Source of the DNA: an uncultured Eudoraea sp.
GTDB taxonomy: Bacteria > Bacteroidota > Bacteroidia > Flavobacteriales > Flavobacteriaceae
Reading direction: 5' to 3'
Length of the DNA stretch: 64,000 nt
Assembly (NCBI RefSeq): GCF_947258925.1
Contig: NZ_CAMYKG010000004.1
Location: forward strand, 1-64,000
Both the position numbers and the translations under genes were made by a program. Below the pieces are notes generated by a model, which saw only the letters and a program-made list of their open reading frames with translations, was not told where the DNA came from and searched no databases. How positions within the stretch are numbered: the stretch's first letter is position 1; each line of letters begins with the position of its first letter. Shown in pieces: positions 1 to 10,600 of the stretch.

Positions 1-1
1 A

Positions 2-310
2 ATGGCTGCCGAAGCTTTTAATAGAGGAGGTATTGATGACAATAAAGCACAGCAATTTTTAAATAGGGTAAGAAACAGAGCCGGTTTAGGAAATGTAACA
101 GCAACAGGCAATTCATTGACTACGGCGATATTTAAAGAACGAAGGGTTGAACTGGTAGGGGAAGGCCATCATTTTTTTGATTTGGTAAGAACCGGCCGAG
201 CGGCTCAGGAAATTGAAGGATTTACTTCAGGTAAGAATGAATTATTCCCAATACCCGATATCGAAATTGAATTGGCGGGAAGCCGATGGGCACAAAACCC
301 TGGTTATTAA
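2..310 (+). CDS. susD: SusD/RagB-family glycan-binding outer-membrane lipoprotein, C-terminal part
   Basis: Only the last ~102 residues are in the window; the gene starts before base 1. The tail has the usual SusD ending: an LNRVRNRAG helix, then FKERRVELVGEGHHFFDLVRTG, then a closing LFPIPDIEIE and NPGY. SusD proteins sit on the outer membrane as the lid of a SusC TonB-dependent transporter and bind the oligosaccharides it imports, so a susC gene is expected just outside the window. The stop lies 20 bp before the next lipoprotein gene, and the genes that follow suggest a beta-1,3-glucan substrate. Confidence 0.93.
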   Translation: MAAEAFNRGGIDDNKAQQFLNRVRNRAGLGNVTATGNSLTTAIFKERRVELVGEGHHFFDLVRTGRAAQEIEGFTSGKNELFPIPDIEIELAGSRWAQNPGY

Positions 311-330
311 TAAAAATAAACTTTGAAAAA

Positions 331-2490
331 ATGAAAATTATAAAGCAATTAACAGTACTATTTTTAGTAATAAATTTAATTAATTCCTGTACAAAAAGGG
401 AAACATCTTATGCGTTGGAAAATGTATCAGCACCGACAGATGTTAAGGCAGTCTTTGATATTTCACAAGATGATTCTGGTGATGTAGTGGTTACTCCTAC
501 CGCTGTAGGGGCAACTTTATTCAAAGTCTATTTCGGTGAAGTAGAAGACGAAACACCGGTAGAGGTTAGCCCTGGAGATAGTGCAGAATACACCTACGGG
601 GAAGGGGAATTTACGTTGAGAATTGTCGCAGTTGGTCTCACGGGGTTAACAAGTGAATTAAGCAAAATTGTAAATATATCTTTCGCTGCTCCAACAGATT
701 TGCAATTGGGAATTGCGATATCAACAACTAATCCATTGGAAATTTCAGTTACTCCAACTGCAACCAACGCTACAGTTTTTGATATTTATTATGGGGATGT
801 AGAAGATGAAGAACCTACGACAATAATGGCCGGTGAAACTGCAATACATGTCTATGCCGAGACTGGTGATTACACGGTAAGGGTTGTCGCCAGAGGTGCG
901 GGGGCTGCAACTGTCGAATCCTCGGAAGTTATAACTATATCTGGAGGTACAAATCCTATGGCTTTGCCAATAACGTTTGATGATCCGGCTGTAAACTATG
1001 CCTTTGAAACCTTTAATGGGGCCTCTTATGGAGTTGTAGATAACCCTGATCTTTCGGGAGCCAATACGGAGGCTACCAAAGTGGGAGCAATTACCAATTC
1101 CGGGAATAATTTTGAAGGAGGAGCTTTTAATCTTGGGACTCCAGTAGATTTTAGCGGTGATAACAAGACCATTACAATGAAATTCTGGTCCAATATAGCG
1201 GTACCGGTTTTAATGAAGTTTGAAGGAGGGGTAAACGGAGAACGTGAAAATGAGGTAGTAGTAAACCACGGAGGTACAGGCTGGGAAGATTTGAGTTTTG
1301 ATTTCGCAGTTGATGCCGTCAAAAGTTTTATTGATGGTAGCCAGGGAGTAGGAGAACCATTCGTCCCTACAGGACAATATGCTACAATAGTAATTTTTGT
1401 CGATGGTCCGGGGACCACCGCAGGAACATTTTATATTGATAATATTGAGCAGCCTGGCGGTGGTGCCGTGGCATTGTTAGAACTTCCAATAACATTTGAT
1501 GATAGCACTGTAGATTATGCTTTCGGAACGTTTAATGGGGCATCCTATGAAGTAGTTGATAATCCGGATCTTTCCGGAGCTAATACCACGGCTTCAAAAG
1601 TAGGAGCAATAACCAATTCTGGAAATAATTTTGAAGGTGGCGCCTTTAACTTGGATACGCCGGTAGACTTTAGCGGAGATGACAAGACGATAACGATGAA
1701 GTTCTGGTCCAATACGGCCGTTCCTATTTTGTTGAAATTTGAGGGTGGTGTGAATGGTGAACGACAGAACGAAGTGGTAGCCAATCATGGCGGTACCGGC
1801 TGGGAAATTTTGAGTTTTAATTTTGCAGTAGACGCCATTAAAAGTTTCATTGATGGCAGTCAGGGAGTAGGTGAACCTTTTGTACCCACCGGTCAATATG
1901 CCACTATGGTTATTTTTGTGGACGGACCTGGCACAACGGCAGGGACATTCTACATGGATGACATAGAACAGATTACACCAATGAATCCATTGGCCTTACC
2001 TATAACCTTTGACGATCCATTGGTTACATATGACTTTGGCACATTTAACGGAGCATCCTATGAAGTAGTGGATAACCCGGATCTTTCAGGAGCAAATAGC
2101 GTTGCTTCAAAAGTTGGTGCAATCACCAATTCAGGGAATAATTTTGAAGGTGGTGCCTTTACTTTAGACACCGCGGTAGATTTTAGTGGATCCAACAAAA
2201 CCATAACTATGAAGTTCTGGTCCAATGTCCCAACACCTGTATTACTCAAATTTGAAGGAGGGGTAAATGGAGAGCGGCAAAATGAAGTGGTTGCCAATCA
2301 TGGAGGAACAGGATGGGAAAATATTAGTTTCGACTTTGCGGTAGACGCCACTAAAAGCTTTATAGATGGTAGCCAGGGTGTTGGGGAACCATTTGTTCCA
2401 ACGGGCCAGTATGCTGTAATGGTAATATTCGTAGACGGACCAGGGACTACTGCCGGTACGTTCTATATGGATGATATAACGCAACAATAA
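331..2490 (+). CDS. Surface glycan-binding lipoprotein with three tandem ~172-residue modules
   Basis: I place the start at 331, not at an earlier in-frame ATG at 286 inside susD, because 331 gives a clean lipoprotein signal ending at INSC (Cys20). Two Ig/PKD-like domains (about residues 30-205) are followed by three near-copies of a ~172-residue module beginning LPITFDD (from about residues 212, 385 and 556). Each copy has TITMKFWSN, FEGGVNGER and a closing GTTAGTFYxDxIxQ. No catalytic signature is visible. The position directly after susD is where PULs encode surface glycan-binding proteins (SusE/F-like), so I infer a laminarin-binding role with multivalent carbohydrate modules. The module family is not identified with certainty. 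Confidence 0.8.
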   Translation: MKIIKQLTVLFLVINLINSCTKRETSYALENVSAPTDVKAVFDISQDDSGDVVVTPTAVGATLFKVYFGEVEDETPVEVSPGDSAEYTYGEGEFTLRIVAVGLTGLTSELSKIVNISFAAPTDLQLGIAISTTNPLEISVTPTATNATVFDIYYGDVEDEEPTTIMAGETAIHVYAETGDYTVRVVARGAGAATVESSEVITISGGTNPMALPITFDDPAVNYAFETFNGASYGVVDNPDLSGANTEATKVGAITNSGNNFEGGAFNLGTPVDFSGDNKTITMKFWSNIAVPVLMKFEGGVNGERENEVVVNHGGTGWEDLSFDFAVDAVKSFIDGSQGVGEPFVPTGQYATIVIFVDGPGTTAGTFYIDNIEQPGGGAVALLELPITFDDSTVDYAFGTFNGASYEVVDNPDLSGANTTASKVGAITNSGNNFEGGAFNLDTPVDFSGDDKTITMKFWSNTAVPILLKFEGGVNGERQNEVVANHGGTGWEILSFNFAVDAIKSFIDGSQGVGEPFVPTGQYATMVIFVDGPGTTAGTFYMDDIEQITPMNPLALPITFDDPLVTYDFGTFNGASYEVVDNPDLSGANSVASKVGAITNSGNNFEGGAFTLDTAVDFSGSNKTITMKFWSNVPTPVLLKFEGGVNGERQNEVVANHGGTGWENISFDFAVDATKSFIDGSQGVGEPFVPTGQYAVMVIFVDGPGTTAGTFYMDDITQQ
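964..2487 (+). repeat. Three tandem in-frame copies of a ~516-bp coding module
   Basis: Copies begin at 964, 1483 and 1996, so the periods are 519 and 513 bp. The protein copies are nearly identical over long stretches (for example the segment from ITNSGNNFEGGAF onward), while the DNA differs at many third codon positions. This suggests fairly old duplications kept by purifying selection. The third copy runs to the stop codon. Confidence 0.9.
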
Positions 2491-2501
2491 AAATTGTAAA
2501 T

Positions 2502-4127
2502 ATGAAGGTGCTTTTAAAAAGATATAGTCCGTTTGTTTTATTGTTATTTGTATTTATTTCCTGTCAGGAAAGTGAGCCTAAACTGGAGGCGATTATTGCT
2601 CCATCCGGCTTGTCTGTGACCAGTGATATTAGTGTTGATGGTTCAGGAATTGTAGTGTTTAATGCTACAGCAGAAAATGCAATAAGCTATAAGTACACTT
2701 TTAGTGATGGTACTTCTGAAATTTCACCAAGTGGTATAGTTACAAAAAGGTTTACAAAAACAGGTCTTAATACATATGGTGTAGTTGTTATCGCTTATGG
2801 TACAGGAGGTAATAGTTCTTCAACATCTTTTGAAGTAGAAGTTCAAAGTGATTTTTCCGATCCTGAGGCAATAGAACTACTCACCGGGAACGGTTCCAAA
2901 ACCTGGTATTGGGCCGCCTCGGAACCCGGCCATTTAGGAGTAGGGCAGAACGATGCCGACGCTGCAAATAATTTCTATCCCAATTTTTTCTCAGAGGTTC
3001 CCTTTGGTAAAGCTGGAAATCCAGATAGTGAATGTATCTATGAAGATCAATTAGTATTTACTTTAGACGGGGAAACCTTGAAATATGAATTAAATAATCT
3101 GGGTAAGACCTTTTTTAATGTTTCCTATCAGGATGTAGCTGGTGGTTCTGCGGGATTTGACTTTTGTTATGATTTTGATACTTCCGGAGAAAAAATAGTT
3201 ACACTGGCACCTTCGGAGTCCTTTGTAGCCGGCAATGGGGTAGAAGGGCAAACCAGGGGTACGGTAATGAATTTTACAGATGGTGGATTTATGGGATATT
3301 ATATCGGAGCAACTTCATATGAAATACTCTCTCTTACAGCAAACAGAATGATTGTGCGTGCTGTTCAGGGTAATGATGATTTCCTGGCCTGGTACCATAC
3401 TTTCTCTACTACTGATCCACTTGTGGAAGAAGAGGAATCCTTAATTTGGTCTGATGAGTTTGATACTGATGGAGCGCCGGATTCTGCATCTTGGAATTAT
3501 GATTTAGGAGATGGTTGCCCCGATCTTTGTCAGTGGGGCAATGATGAAGCCCAATCTTACACAAACGATCCAAGTAATATTGTTGTTGAAGACGGGCTCT
3601 TAAAGATTACAGCCATAGAAAATGCAGGTAATTATACCTCTGCGAGGATCAACTCCAAAGGTAAATTCGAATTTCAATATGGAAGGGTGGAGATCAGGGC
3701 AAAACTGCCTGCCGGGGGAGGAACCTGGCCTGCCTTATGGATGCTTGGTGGTGATATTGACACAAATCCATGGCCTGGCGCAGGTGAAATTGATATCATG
3801 GAACATGCGGGCAATAACCAGGATGTTATCCAGGGTGCCACTCACGACCCTATCAATTTTGGCGGCGATGCTCGAAAAATAAATACTACTATTAGTGGTG
3901 TTTCGGATGATTTTCATGTATATGGCATAGAGTGGACGGCTGCAGTAATAACATTTACCATTGATGGTGTGGAATATGGATCAATATTAAATGATGCTAA
4001 TCGTCCGTTTGACAAAGATTTCTATTTTGTTTTAAATATTGCCATGGGTGGCACTTTTGGAGGGGCAATAGACCCTTCTTTTACACAGTCAACCATGGAA
4101 GTTGATTACATTAGAGTATATCAATAA
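2502..4127 (+). CDS. GH16 beta-1,3-glucanase (laminarinase) lipoprotein
   Basis: Secreted lipoprotein: the signal ends at FISC (Cys21). It is followed by a PKD-like domain (about 35-115), a middle domain of unknown type (about 125-300) and a C-terminal GH16 domain (about 310-541). The GH16 signature GEIDIMEH puts the nucleophile at Glu429, the assisting Asp at 431 and the acid/base at Glu434. Other GH16 hallmarks are the SDEFDTDG start, PAGGGTWPALWMLG, and FHVYGIEWT. GH16 enzymes of this type cut internal beta-1,3 bonds of laminarin. The gene starts 11 bp after the binding protein and ends at a strong terminator, so susD, the binding protein and this enzyme form one transcript. Exact substrate (laminarin, or mixed-linkage glucan) is inferred. 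Confidence 0.92.
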   Translation: MKVLLKRYSPFVLLLFVFISCQESEPKLEAIIAPSGLSVTSDISVDGSGIVVFNATAENAISYKYTFSDGTSEISPSGIVTKRFTKTGLNTYGVVVIAYGTGGNSSSTSFEVEVQSDFSDPEAIELLTGNGSKTWYWAASEPGHLGVGQNDADAANNFYPNFFSEVPFGKAGNPDSECIYEDQLVFTLDGETLKYELNNLGKTFFNVSYQDVAGGSAGFDFCYDFDTSGEKIVTLAPSESFVAGNGVEGQTRGTVMNFTDGGFMGYYIGATSYEILSLTANRMIVRAVQGNDDFLAWYHTFSTTDPLVEEEESLIWSDEFDTDGAPDSASWNYDLGDGCPDLCQWGNDEAQSYTNDPSNIVVEDGLLKITAIENAGNYTSARINSKGKFEFQYGRVEIRAKLPAGGGTWPALWMLGGDIDTNPWPGAGEIDIMEHAGNNQDVIQGATHDPINFGGDARKINTTISGVSDDFHVYGIEWTAAVITFTIDGVEYGSILNDANRPFDKDFYFVLNIAMGGTFGGAIDPSFTQSTMEVDYIRVYQ

Positions 4128-4153
4128 TTTTCTTTAGTTAATTTGTTTAGCAG

Positions 4154-4187
4154 AAAAAAGGTTAGATGGTTCCCCTAACCTTTTTTT
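4154..4187 (+). terminator. Rho-independent terminator after the GH16 gene
   Basis: A 12-bp stem (4154-4165 with 4175-4186; arms AAAAAAGGTTAG and CTAACCTTTTTT) with a 9-base loop, ending in a T run. It closes the susD-GH16 transcript 27 bp after the stop. Confidence 0.85.
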
Positions 4188-4378
4188 GATTAAATTGTAC
4201 TTGATAACGATGTAACTAACCAACGACAGATAACCAGACCTATAGAGGTACCTTAAAAATGCTCCTTAGATTTGTTTCAATACGGGAATTCATTGGCAGA
4301 CAGACATCGGATGATCAAAGTAGTTTTCTATTAGAAATCTAAATGTCTCTTAAATGGTACAAGTAAAAAAAACAACAG

Positions 4379-5869
4379 ATGGTTAGAAAAATTACTACTA
4401 TCCTATCCTTAACACTGTTATTGGTTAACTGTGCGACCAAAGAAAAAGAATCGGCCGAAACCTTGGTTGCAGAACCCGAACCGAAAATTATGGCGACAAC
4501 AAATATGAATGCTAGTGTTTATACTACTGCCCATAAAACTGATTTAAGACTTACCGAGACCGGAGCCTTGACATTCAATGATTTTAAACAGCCGTTAGAG
4601 ACTGAAATTGATGTACTCGTTGATCCTGCTAAACAATTTCAGACGTTTATGGGGATCGGTGCAGCTCTGACAGACGCCGCGGCGGAAACTTTTTACAAAC
4701 TAACCGAAGAAAATCAAGATAAATTTTTAGAAGCGTACTATAGTCAGGAAAAGGGCATCGGCTATTCTTTAGCCAGGACCATTATTCATAGTTGCGATTT
4801 TTCAAGTGGGAGTTATACCTATATTGAAGAAGGAGATGCTGAGTTAGAGACTTTCAATATTGAACATGATAGACAATACCGATTGCCTTTTACAAAAAAA
4901 GCGATTGAAGCAGCAGGCGGAGAGTTAACGATGTATGCCAGCCCCTGGAGTCCGCCGGCTTTTATGAAAACAAATAATAATATGTTACAGGGTGGAAAAT
5001 TAAAACCCGAGTTTTATCAGCCGTGGGCCAATTATTATGTAAAATTTATTGAGGCCTATGAAGCAGAAGGCATTCCTATTTGGGGACTTACCATACAAAA
5101 CGAACCCATGGCCGTTCAACGTTGGGAGTCCTGTATATATACCGCCGAGGAAGAACGCGATTTTCTGAAGAATTATCTTGGGCCTACCCTGGAAAAGGCT
5201 GGAATGGGTGATAAAAATATCATTGTTTGGGATCACAACCGCGATCTGTTGTTTCAAAGGGCAAGTGTTATTTTAAATGACCCGGAGGCTGCTAAATATG
5301 TCTGGGGAGCAGGTTTTCATTGGTATGAAGACTGGAAAGATGGCATTCCAATGTTCGATAATGTGCAAAATGTCAATGAAGTATTTCCGGATAAGAATTT
5401 AATTTTTACAGAAGGCTGTAATGAAGGTTATGATATTAACAAAATAGAAGAAGTAAGGCTTGCTGAGCGCTATGGAAGGTCTATGATAAACGACTTTAAC
5501 AATGGTACGGTGGCATGGACAGACTGGAATATTCTATTGGATGAAACCGGGGGTCCTAACCATGTCGGAAATTTATGTTTTGCCACGGCACATGGTGACA
5601 CCAAAACAGGTGAACTTACATTGACCTATTCGTATTATTATATCGGACATTTTTCAAAATTTATACGACCTGGCGCCAAAAGGATTAGCAGTGTTTCAAG
5701 TTCAAATTCCTTGCTGTCAACTGCATTTGTAAATGTGGATGGTAGTGTAGTGATCGTTGCTATGAATCAAAGTGATGCACCTTTGGAATACAGTGTAACG
5801 ATGAATTCATTAACAGCTAAAGTTGATGTTCCCGGACACGGAATACAGACCATTGTGATGTCAGAATAG
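4379..5869 (+). CDS. GH30 glucosidase/glucanase lipoprotein
   Basis: Lipoprotein signal ending at LVNC (Cys18), then a full GH30 barrel plus a C-terminal beta domain. The acid/base is Glu242 in TIQNEP and the nucleophile Glu345 in IFTEGCNEG; GIGAALTDAAAE near the start and YASPWSPPAFMKTN are also typical of GH30_1-like enzymes. GH30 members in marine Bacteroidota laminarin loci remove beta-1,6-linked glucose branches, which is the best guess here. It begins ~190 bp after the terminator, so it likely has its own promoter; a TAGATTTG box at 4267-4274 is a weak candidate. A beta-glucosylceramidase-type label would be less likely in this context. Confidence 0.9.
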   Translation: MVRKITTILSLTLLLVNCATKEKESAETLVAEPEPKIMATTNMNASVYTTAHKTDLRLTETGALTFNDFKQPLETEIDVLVDPAKQFQTFMGIGAALTDAAAETFYKLTEENQDKFLEAYYSQEKGIGYSLARTIIHSCDFSSGSYTYIEEGDAELETFNIEHDRQYRLPFTKKAIEAAGGELTMYASPWSPPAFMKTNNNMLQGGKLKPEFYQPWANYYVKFIEAYEAEGIPIWGLTIQNEPMAVQRWESCIYTAEEERDFLKNYLGPTLEKAGMGDKNIIVWDHNRDLLFQRASVILNDPEAAKYVWGAGFHWYEDWKDGIPMFDNVQNVNEVFPDKNLIFTEGCNEGYDINKIEEVRLAERYGRSMINDFNNGTVAWTDWNILLDETGGPNHVGNLCFATAHGDTKTGELTLTYSYYYIGHFSKFIRPGAKRISSVSSSNSLLSTAFVNVDGSVVIVAMNQSDAPLEYSVTMNSLTAKVDVPGHGIQTIVMSE

Positions 5870-5928
5870 TAATTTATCATTTTGTAAATTAACCAAACTA
5901 AATAATCAACCAAATAAAACTGAAAAAC

Positions 5929-7470
5929 ATGGAAGAACCTGATTCAGTACTAAAAATGAATAAGTCTTATACGATACTCATAAGTCTTATAGTAGCTCTG
6001 GGAGGGTTTTTGCTGGGTTTTGACAGCGCTGTAATTTCAGGTGCGGTAAAAGGAATTACGATCTATTTTGAAATGACCGAATGGATGCTGGGATTCTCAG
6101 TGGGCTGTGTAGTTTTTGGTGCAATGGCCGGGAACTTGTTGGCAGGACCCATGAGCGATAAGTTCGGCCGAAAAAATATATTGATTATTGTAGCGGCATT
6201 ATTCACCATTTCTGCTACCTGGTCTGCATTGGCCACGGGTTATATTGAATTTATCACGGCAAGGATAATTGGCGGAATCGGGATTGGCGGAGCCATATTA
6301 ATTGCACCCATTTACATTGGAGAAATTGCGCCTCCTAAACTAAGAGGTAGCCTGGTATCTTTTAATCAACTAAATATCGTTATTGGTATTTCAGTCGCCT
6401 ACTTTTCCAATTATTTTCTGGTAAACCTGGGTGAAGACAGTTGGCGTTGGATGCTTGGTGTTGAGGCTATACCTGCAGCCATTTATTTTTTAGCACTCTT
6501 TACGGTTCCTAAAAGTCCGAGGTGGCTGATAAGGAAATTAAATAATGTTAAACTGGCAAGAAAGATCCTGGTAAAGATAGGGGGCGAGGAGTATGCCGAG
6601 CTTACAATCGCTGAAATTCAGCGCGGAATGTCTGCTGAGGAAGAAACAGGCAAACTATCCGATCTGTTTAAATACAGAAATCGCACTATCATGATAATTG
6701 CCATAGGTATTGCATTTTTTCAACAAATTACAGGGATAAATGCAGTGTTCTATTATGCCCCAACAATATTTGAACAGGCCGGAGGCAGTACAGATTCTTC
6801 GTTTTTACAGGCAATAGTCGTAGGACTGACCAACCTTGTATTTACATTGGTGGCTATTTGGTTAATTGACAGGCTGGGCAGGAAACCCCTTTTACTGATA
6901 GGAACTACTTTTATGACTATCGCTCTTATGATGGCCGCATACGCATTTAATAATGCGACCTATGATTTGAACGAGCAGACTTTGGCCAAAATAAGTAACA
7001 ATGAAATTAGAACCGCTTTGTCAGACTTTGATGGAAAGTCTTATCAGAGTCAGGCAGATCTTTTTGAAGAGATAGAGCCTGTAATGGATCAGGCCCTATT
7101 CCTTAAATTCAAGCGAAACGAAATCACCAATTTTATACAAATCAACGCCACCTTGGTATTGATTGCTATCCTTTTGTATGTTGCCGCTTTTGCCATTTCA
7201 TTGGGACCGGTGATGTGGACATTGATTTCAGAAATCTTCCCAAGCAGAATAAAAGGAATTGCCATCTCGGTGGTAGGTTTCTTTAACTCTTTGGTAAGTT
7301 TTTCGGTGACCCAGGTATTCCCCTGGGAATTATCCAATCTGGGGCCTACGGCTACTTTCGGCATTTATGCCTTGTTGTCGTTCTGCGCAATCTTCTTTGT
7401 ATATAAATTCGTGATTGAAACAAAAGAAAAAACATTAGAAGAAGTTCAGGAAATATTGATTAGGAAATAG
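5929..7470 (+). CDS. SP-family MFS sugar transporter (XylE/GLUT-like)
   Basis: Twelve-helix major facilitator of the sugar porter family. Motifs in order: GGFLLGFDSAVISGA in helix 1, DKFGRKN in the first cytoplasmic loop, PKSPRWLI after helix 6, QQITGINAVFYYAP in helix 7, DRLGRKPLLLIG in loop 8-9, and ETKEKTLEEVQ in place of the usual PETKG tail. A ~65-residue hydrophilic insert lies in the C-terminal half (about residues 343-405), a trait seen in Bacteroidota members. It should carry glucose or a small oligosaccharide across the inner membrane. Position between GH30 and the phosphorylase ties it to beta-glucan import. An internal ATG at 5956 is an alternative start. Confidence 0.9.
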   Translation: MEEPDSVLKMNKSYTILISLIVALGGFLLGFDSAVISGAVKGITIYFEMTEWMLGFSVGCVVFGAMAGNLLAGPMSDKFGRKNILIIVAALFTISATWSALATGYIEFITARIIGGIGIGGAILIAPIYIGEIAPPKLRGSLVSFNQLNIVIGISVAYFSNYFLVNLGEDSWRWMLGVEAIPAAIYFLALFTVPKSPRWLIRKLNNVKLARKILVKIGGEEYAELTIAEIQRGMSAEEETGKLSDLFKYRNRTIMIIAIGIAFFQQITGINAVFYYAPTIFEQAGGSTDSSFLQAIVVGLTNLVFTLVAIWLIDRLGRKPLLLIGTTFMTIALMMAAYAFNNATYDLNEQTLAKISNNEIRTALSDFDGKSYQSQADLFEEIEPVMDQALFLKFKRNEITNFIQINATLVLIAILLYVAAFAISLGPVMWTLISEIFPSRIKGIAISVVGFFNSLVSFSVTQVFPWELSNLGPTATFGIYALLSFCAIFFVYKFVIETKEKTLEEVQEILIRK

Positions 7471-7620
7471 ATTGATACATAAATATAGTTACTCATCAAG
7501 AGTAAATATTCCATTCATGCCAATCTAAACAATACTAAAAGTATATTAGAAAAAATCAATGGGGAATTAAAATTATAATGAAATAGTTTCTGGAATAAAG
7601 AACAATCAAATTAATAATAA

Positions 7621-10600
7621 ATGAATCAAGACACTATATACATCGGTGATATAAAAACTAATTTTGAGAAGTCTGAGATAAAGGGAGAAGTGGTACAGCT
7701 ACAAAATGAAAATTTTTATAAAATTTCAAACAGCGATGCCATGAGACCATTTTTCATGAGTATTGTAAGCGATTCTGATCATTGGATGTTTATTTCCAGC
7801 AATGGGGCACTAACTGCCGGACGAAAAAATAGTGATAGCGCTATTTTTCCTTATTATACAGATGATAAAATCACCGAATCTGTTGAAATTACAGGTAGTA
7901 AGACCATACTGCAAGTGCATAAAGATGATCGGTCTGTTCTTTGGGAACCTTTTTCTGATCGTTACCAAGGGGTTTATCAAATCATCAGAAATTTATATAA
8001 AAACAGCTTTGGTAATAAAATAATATTTGAAGAAATAAATGAGGACCTGGACCTTGTGTTCCGGTATCAGTGGAGTTCATCTGACCAATACGGGTTTGTA
8101 AAAAAGGCCACATTGATAAATCAATCTAAAAGTGCAGCTCAGGTAACTGTTTTGGATGGGATTCAAAATATTTTGCCCTATGGAATAAATGAAGGTTTGC
8201 AAAATAGCAGAAGCAACCTTGCCGATGCGTATAAGAAAAGTGAGCTGGAAGCTGAAGTGGGATTAGGCATTTATGCACTTAGCGCAGTAATTGTAGATAA
8301 GGCAGAACCAAGCGAGGCACTAAAATCAACACTTGCATATTCACTGGGGATGGAAAACCCCACCCGTTTGATTTCTTCATTACAGCTAAATACTTTTAGA
8401 AAAGGCTTGCCATTAGAGGAAGAAATTAATATCAAAGCCGAAAAGAGCGCTTATTTTATTAGCTCCAAAGTGGAACTCAGTCCGAATACTGAAAAAAACT
8501 GGATAATCGTGACTGATGTGAATCAGGGGCCTTCGGATGTAGAGGCCATCATTTGGTTGTTGAAATCAGAAAAGGGCTTATATGAGAAGATTTTAGAAGA
8601 TGTAGAAGCAGGAACGCAAAACCTTAAGGAATTAACCTATTCAGCAGACGGTTTACAACTTACTGCAGATAAACTCCAGAATACAAGACACTTTTCAAAT
8701 GTACTTTTTAACATCATGCGGGGGGGTATTTTTGATGACGGTTACCATATAGATAAAGGTGATTTTATAGGGTATATTAAAAAAGCAAATAATAAAGTCT
8801 ATAAGGAAAACAAAAATGTATTAAATCAAATTCCAACTAGTTTTTCACTAAAGGATTTAAAGGAAATCACCAATCAAAGTTCAGACAAGAACTTCAAACG
8901 GCTTTGTTTTGAATACATGCCTTTAAAATTTAGTCGCAGACATGGAGACCCCAGCAGACCATGGAATAGATTTACCATAAATACCCGTAGTGAGATTGAT
9001 GGGTCAAAAGTTTTGGATTATGAAGGTAACTGGAGGGATATTTTCCAAAACTGGGAGGCCCTGGCACACTCATATCCCGAATTTATTGAGAGCATGATCC
9101 ATAAGTTTTTGAATGCTACTACTTTTGAAGGCTACAACCCTTATCGTGTGACCAAAGATGGCTTTGACTGGGAAGTAATAGAACCAGACGATCCCTGGTC
9201 CTATATCGGCTATTGGGGTGATCACCAAATAATATATCTTCTTAAATTTTTGGAGATTATTAGGAATTATTACCCTTCTAAACTCGAAGCGTATTTTAAT
9301 GAAGAATTATTTGTGTATGCGAATGTTCCATATAAAATTAAAAGTTATAAGGAGACGCTGAAAAACCCAAAGGATACTATTGATTACGACCATGATCTGA
9401 ATGAGGAAATAATCCGAAGGAAAAACGAACTGGGCGCAGATGGAGCTTTATTAAGGAGCGGGAATTCTGATATTTACAGCGTTAATCTTCTTGAAAAATT
9501 ACTGGCCACCGCTATGTCGAAGTGTTCTAACTTTATTCCTGAAGCAGGAATATGGCTAAATACCCAGAGACCGGAATGGAATGATGCCAACAATGCTTTG
9601 GTTGGTAATGGCGTATCTATGGTTACGCTTTATTACCTCAGAAGATTTTTAAATTTCTTAAGGGACATACTTTCGAGTTCAAAATTCACCAATGCCGCTA
9701 TCTCAGAAGAATTAGTTGCTTTTTTTATAGGTCTTTCTACTACTTTAGAGAAGTATGAATATACCCTGAAAGGCAAAATTTCGGATGCTGAAAGAAAACG
9801 TATTTTAGACGGCCTGGGGGAAGCGGGTAGCACTTACAGAACCAAGATTTATATTCACGGATTTAGCGGCACCAAAAAGGATATTTCCAAAACAGCCTTA
9901 CTCAGTTTTATAGAGATGGCTTTAAAGTATCTAGATCATTCGATAGACGCGAACAGAAGGACGGATAATATGTATCACGCTTATAATTTAATGTCCGTAG
10001 CGAATGAAAATGAGATTTCCATTTCTAATTTAAGTGAAATGCTCGAAGGACAAGTTGCAGTGCTTAGCGCAGGCTACCTTTCATCAGAATCATGCCTTGA
10101 AATTCTCGATGCTTTAAAAGCAAGTAGCCTATTCAGGGATGATCAGTATAGTTATATCTTATATCCGGACAAGGAATTGCCGAGATTCGTAGATAAGAAC
10201 AATATACCTTCAGATAAAGTAGAACAGTCCGGTTTATTAAAACAATTGGTCAAAGATGGAAACAAACAGATTATAGAAAAGGACGTAGTTGGCAACTACC
10301 ATTTTAACGGGTCATTTAACAATGCCAATAGCCTTAGCAAAGCCTTATCTGAACTCCCAAAGGAGGAATACCATACACTAGTCGATCAGGATCAGGAATT
10401 TGTATTAACTATTTTTGAAGAAGTATTTGACCATAAATCATTTACCGGAAGATCTGGTACTTTCTTTGGATATGAAGGCCTTGGCTCCATTTATTGGCAT
10501 ATGGTGTCCAAACTGTTGTTGGCCGTGCAGGAATGTTGTTTAAAAGCAATTGAAGACAATGAAAGTGATGAAATTGTAGGCAGATTGTTGGAACATTACT

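Noticed and set aside
1026-2487. Several - strand ORFs (79-130 codons) over the triple module
   Set aside because: They repeat with the same period as the modules and mirror the coding strand; no start, signal or family pattern. They are antisense shadows.
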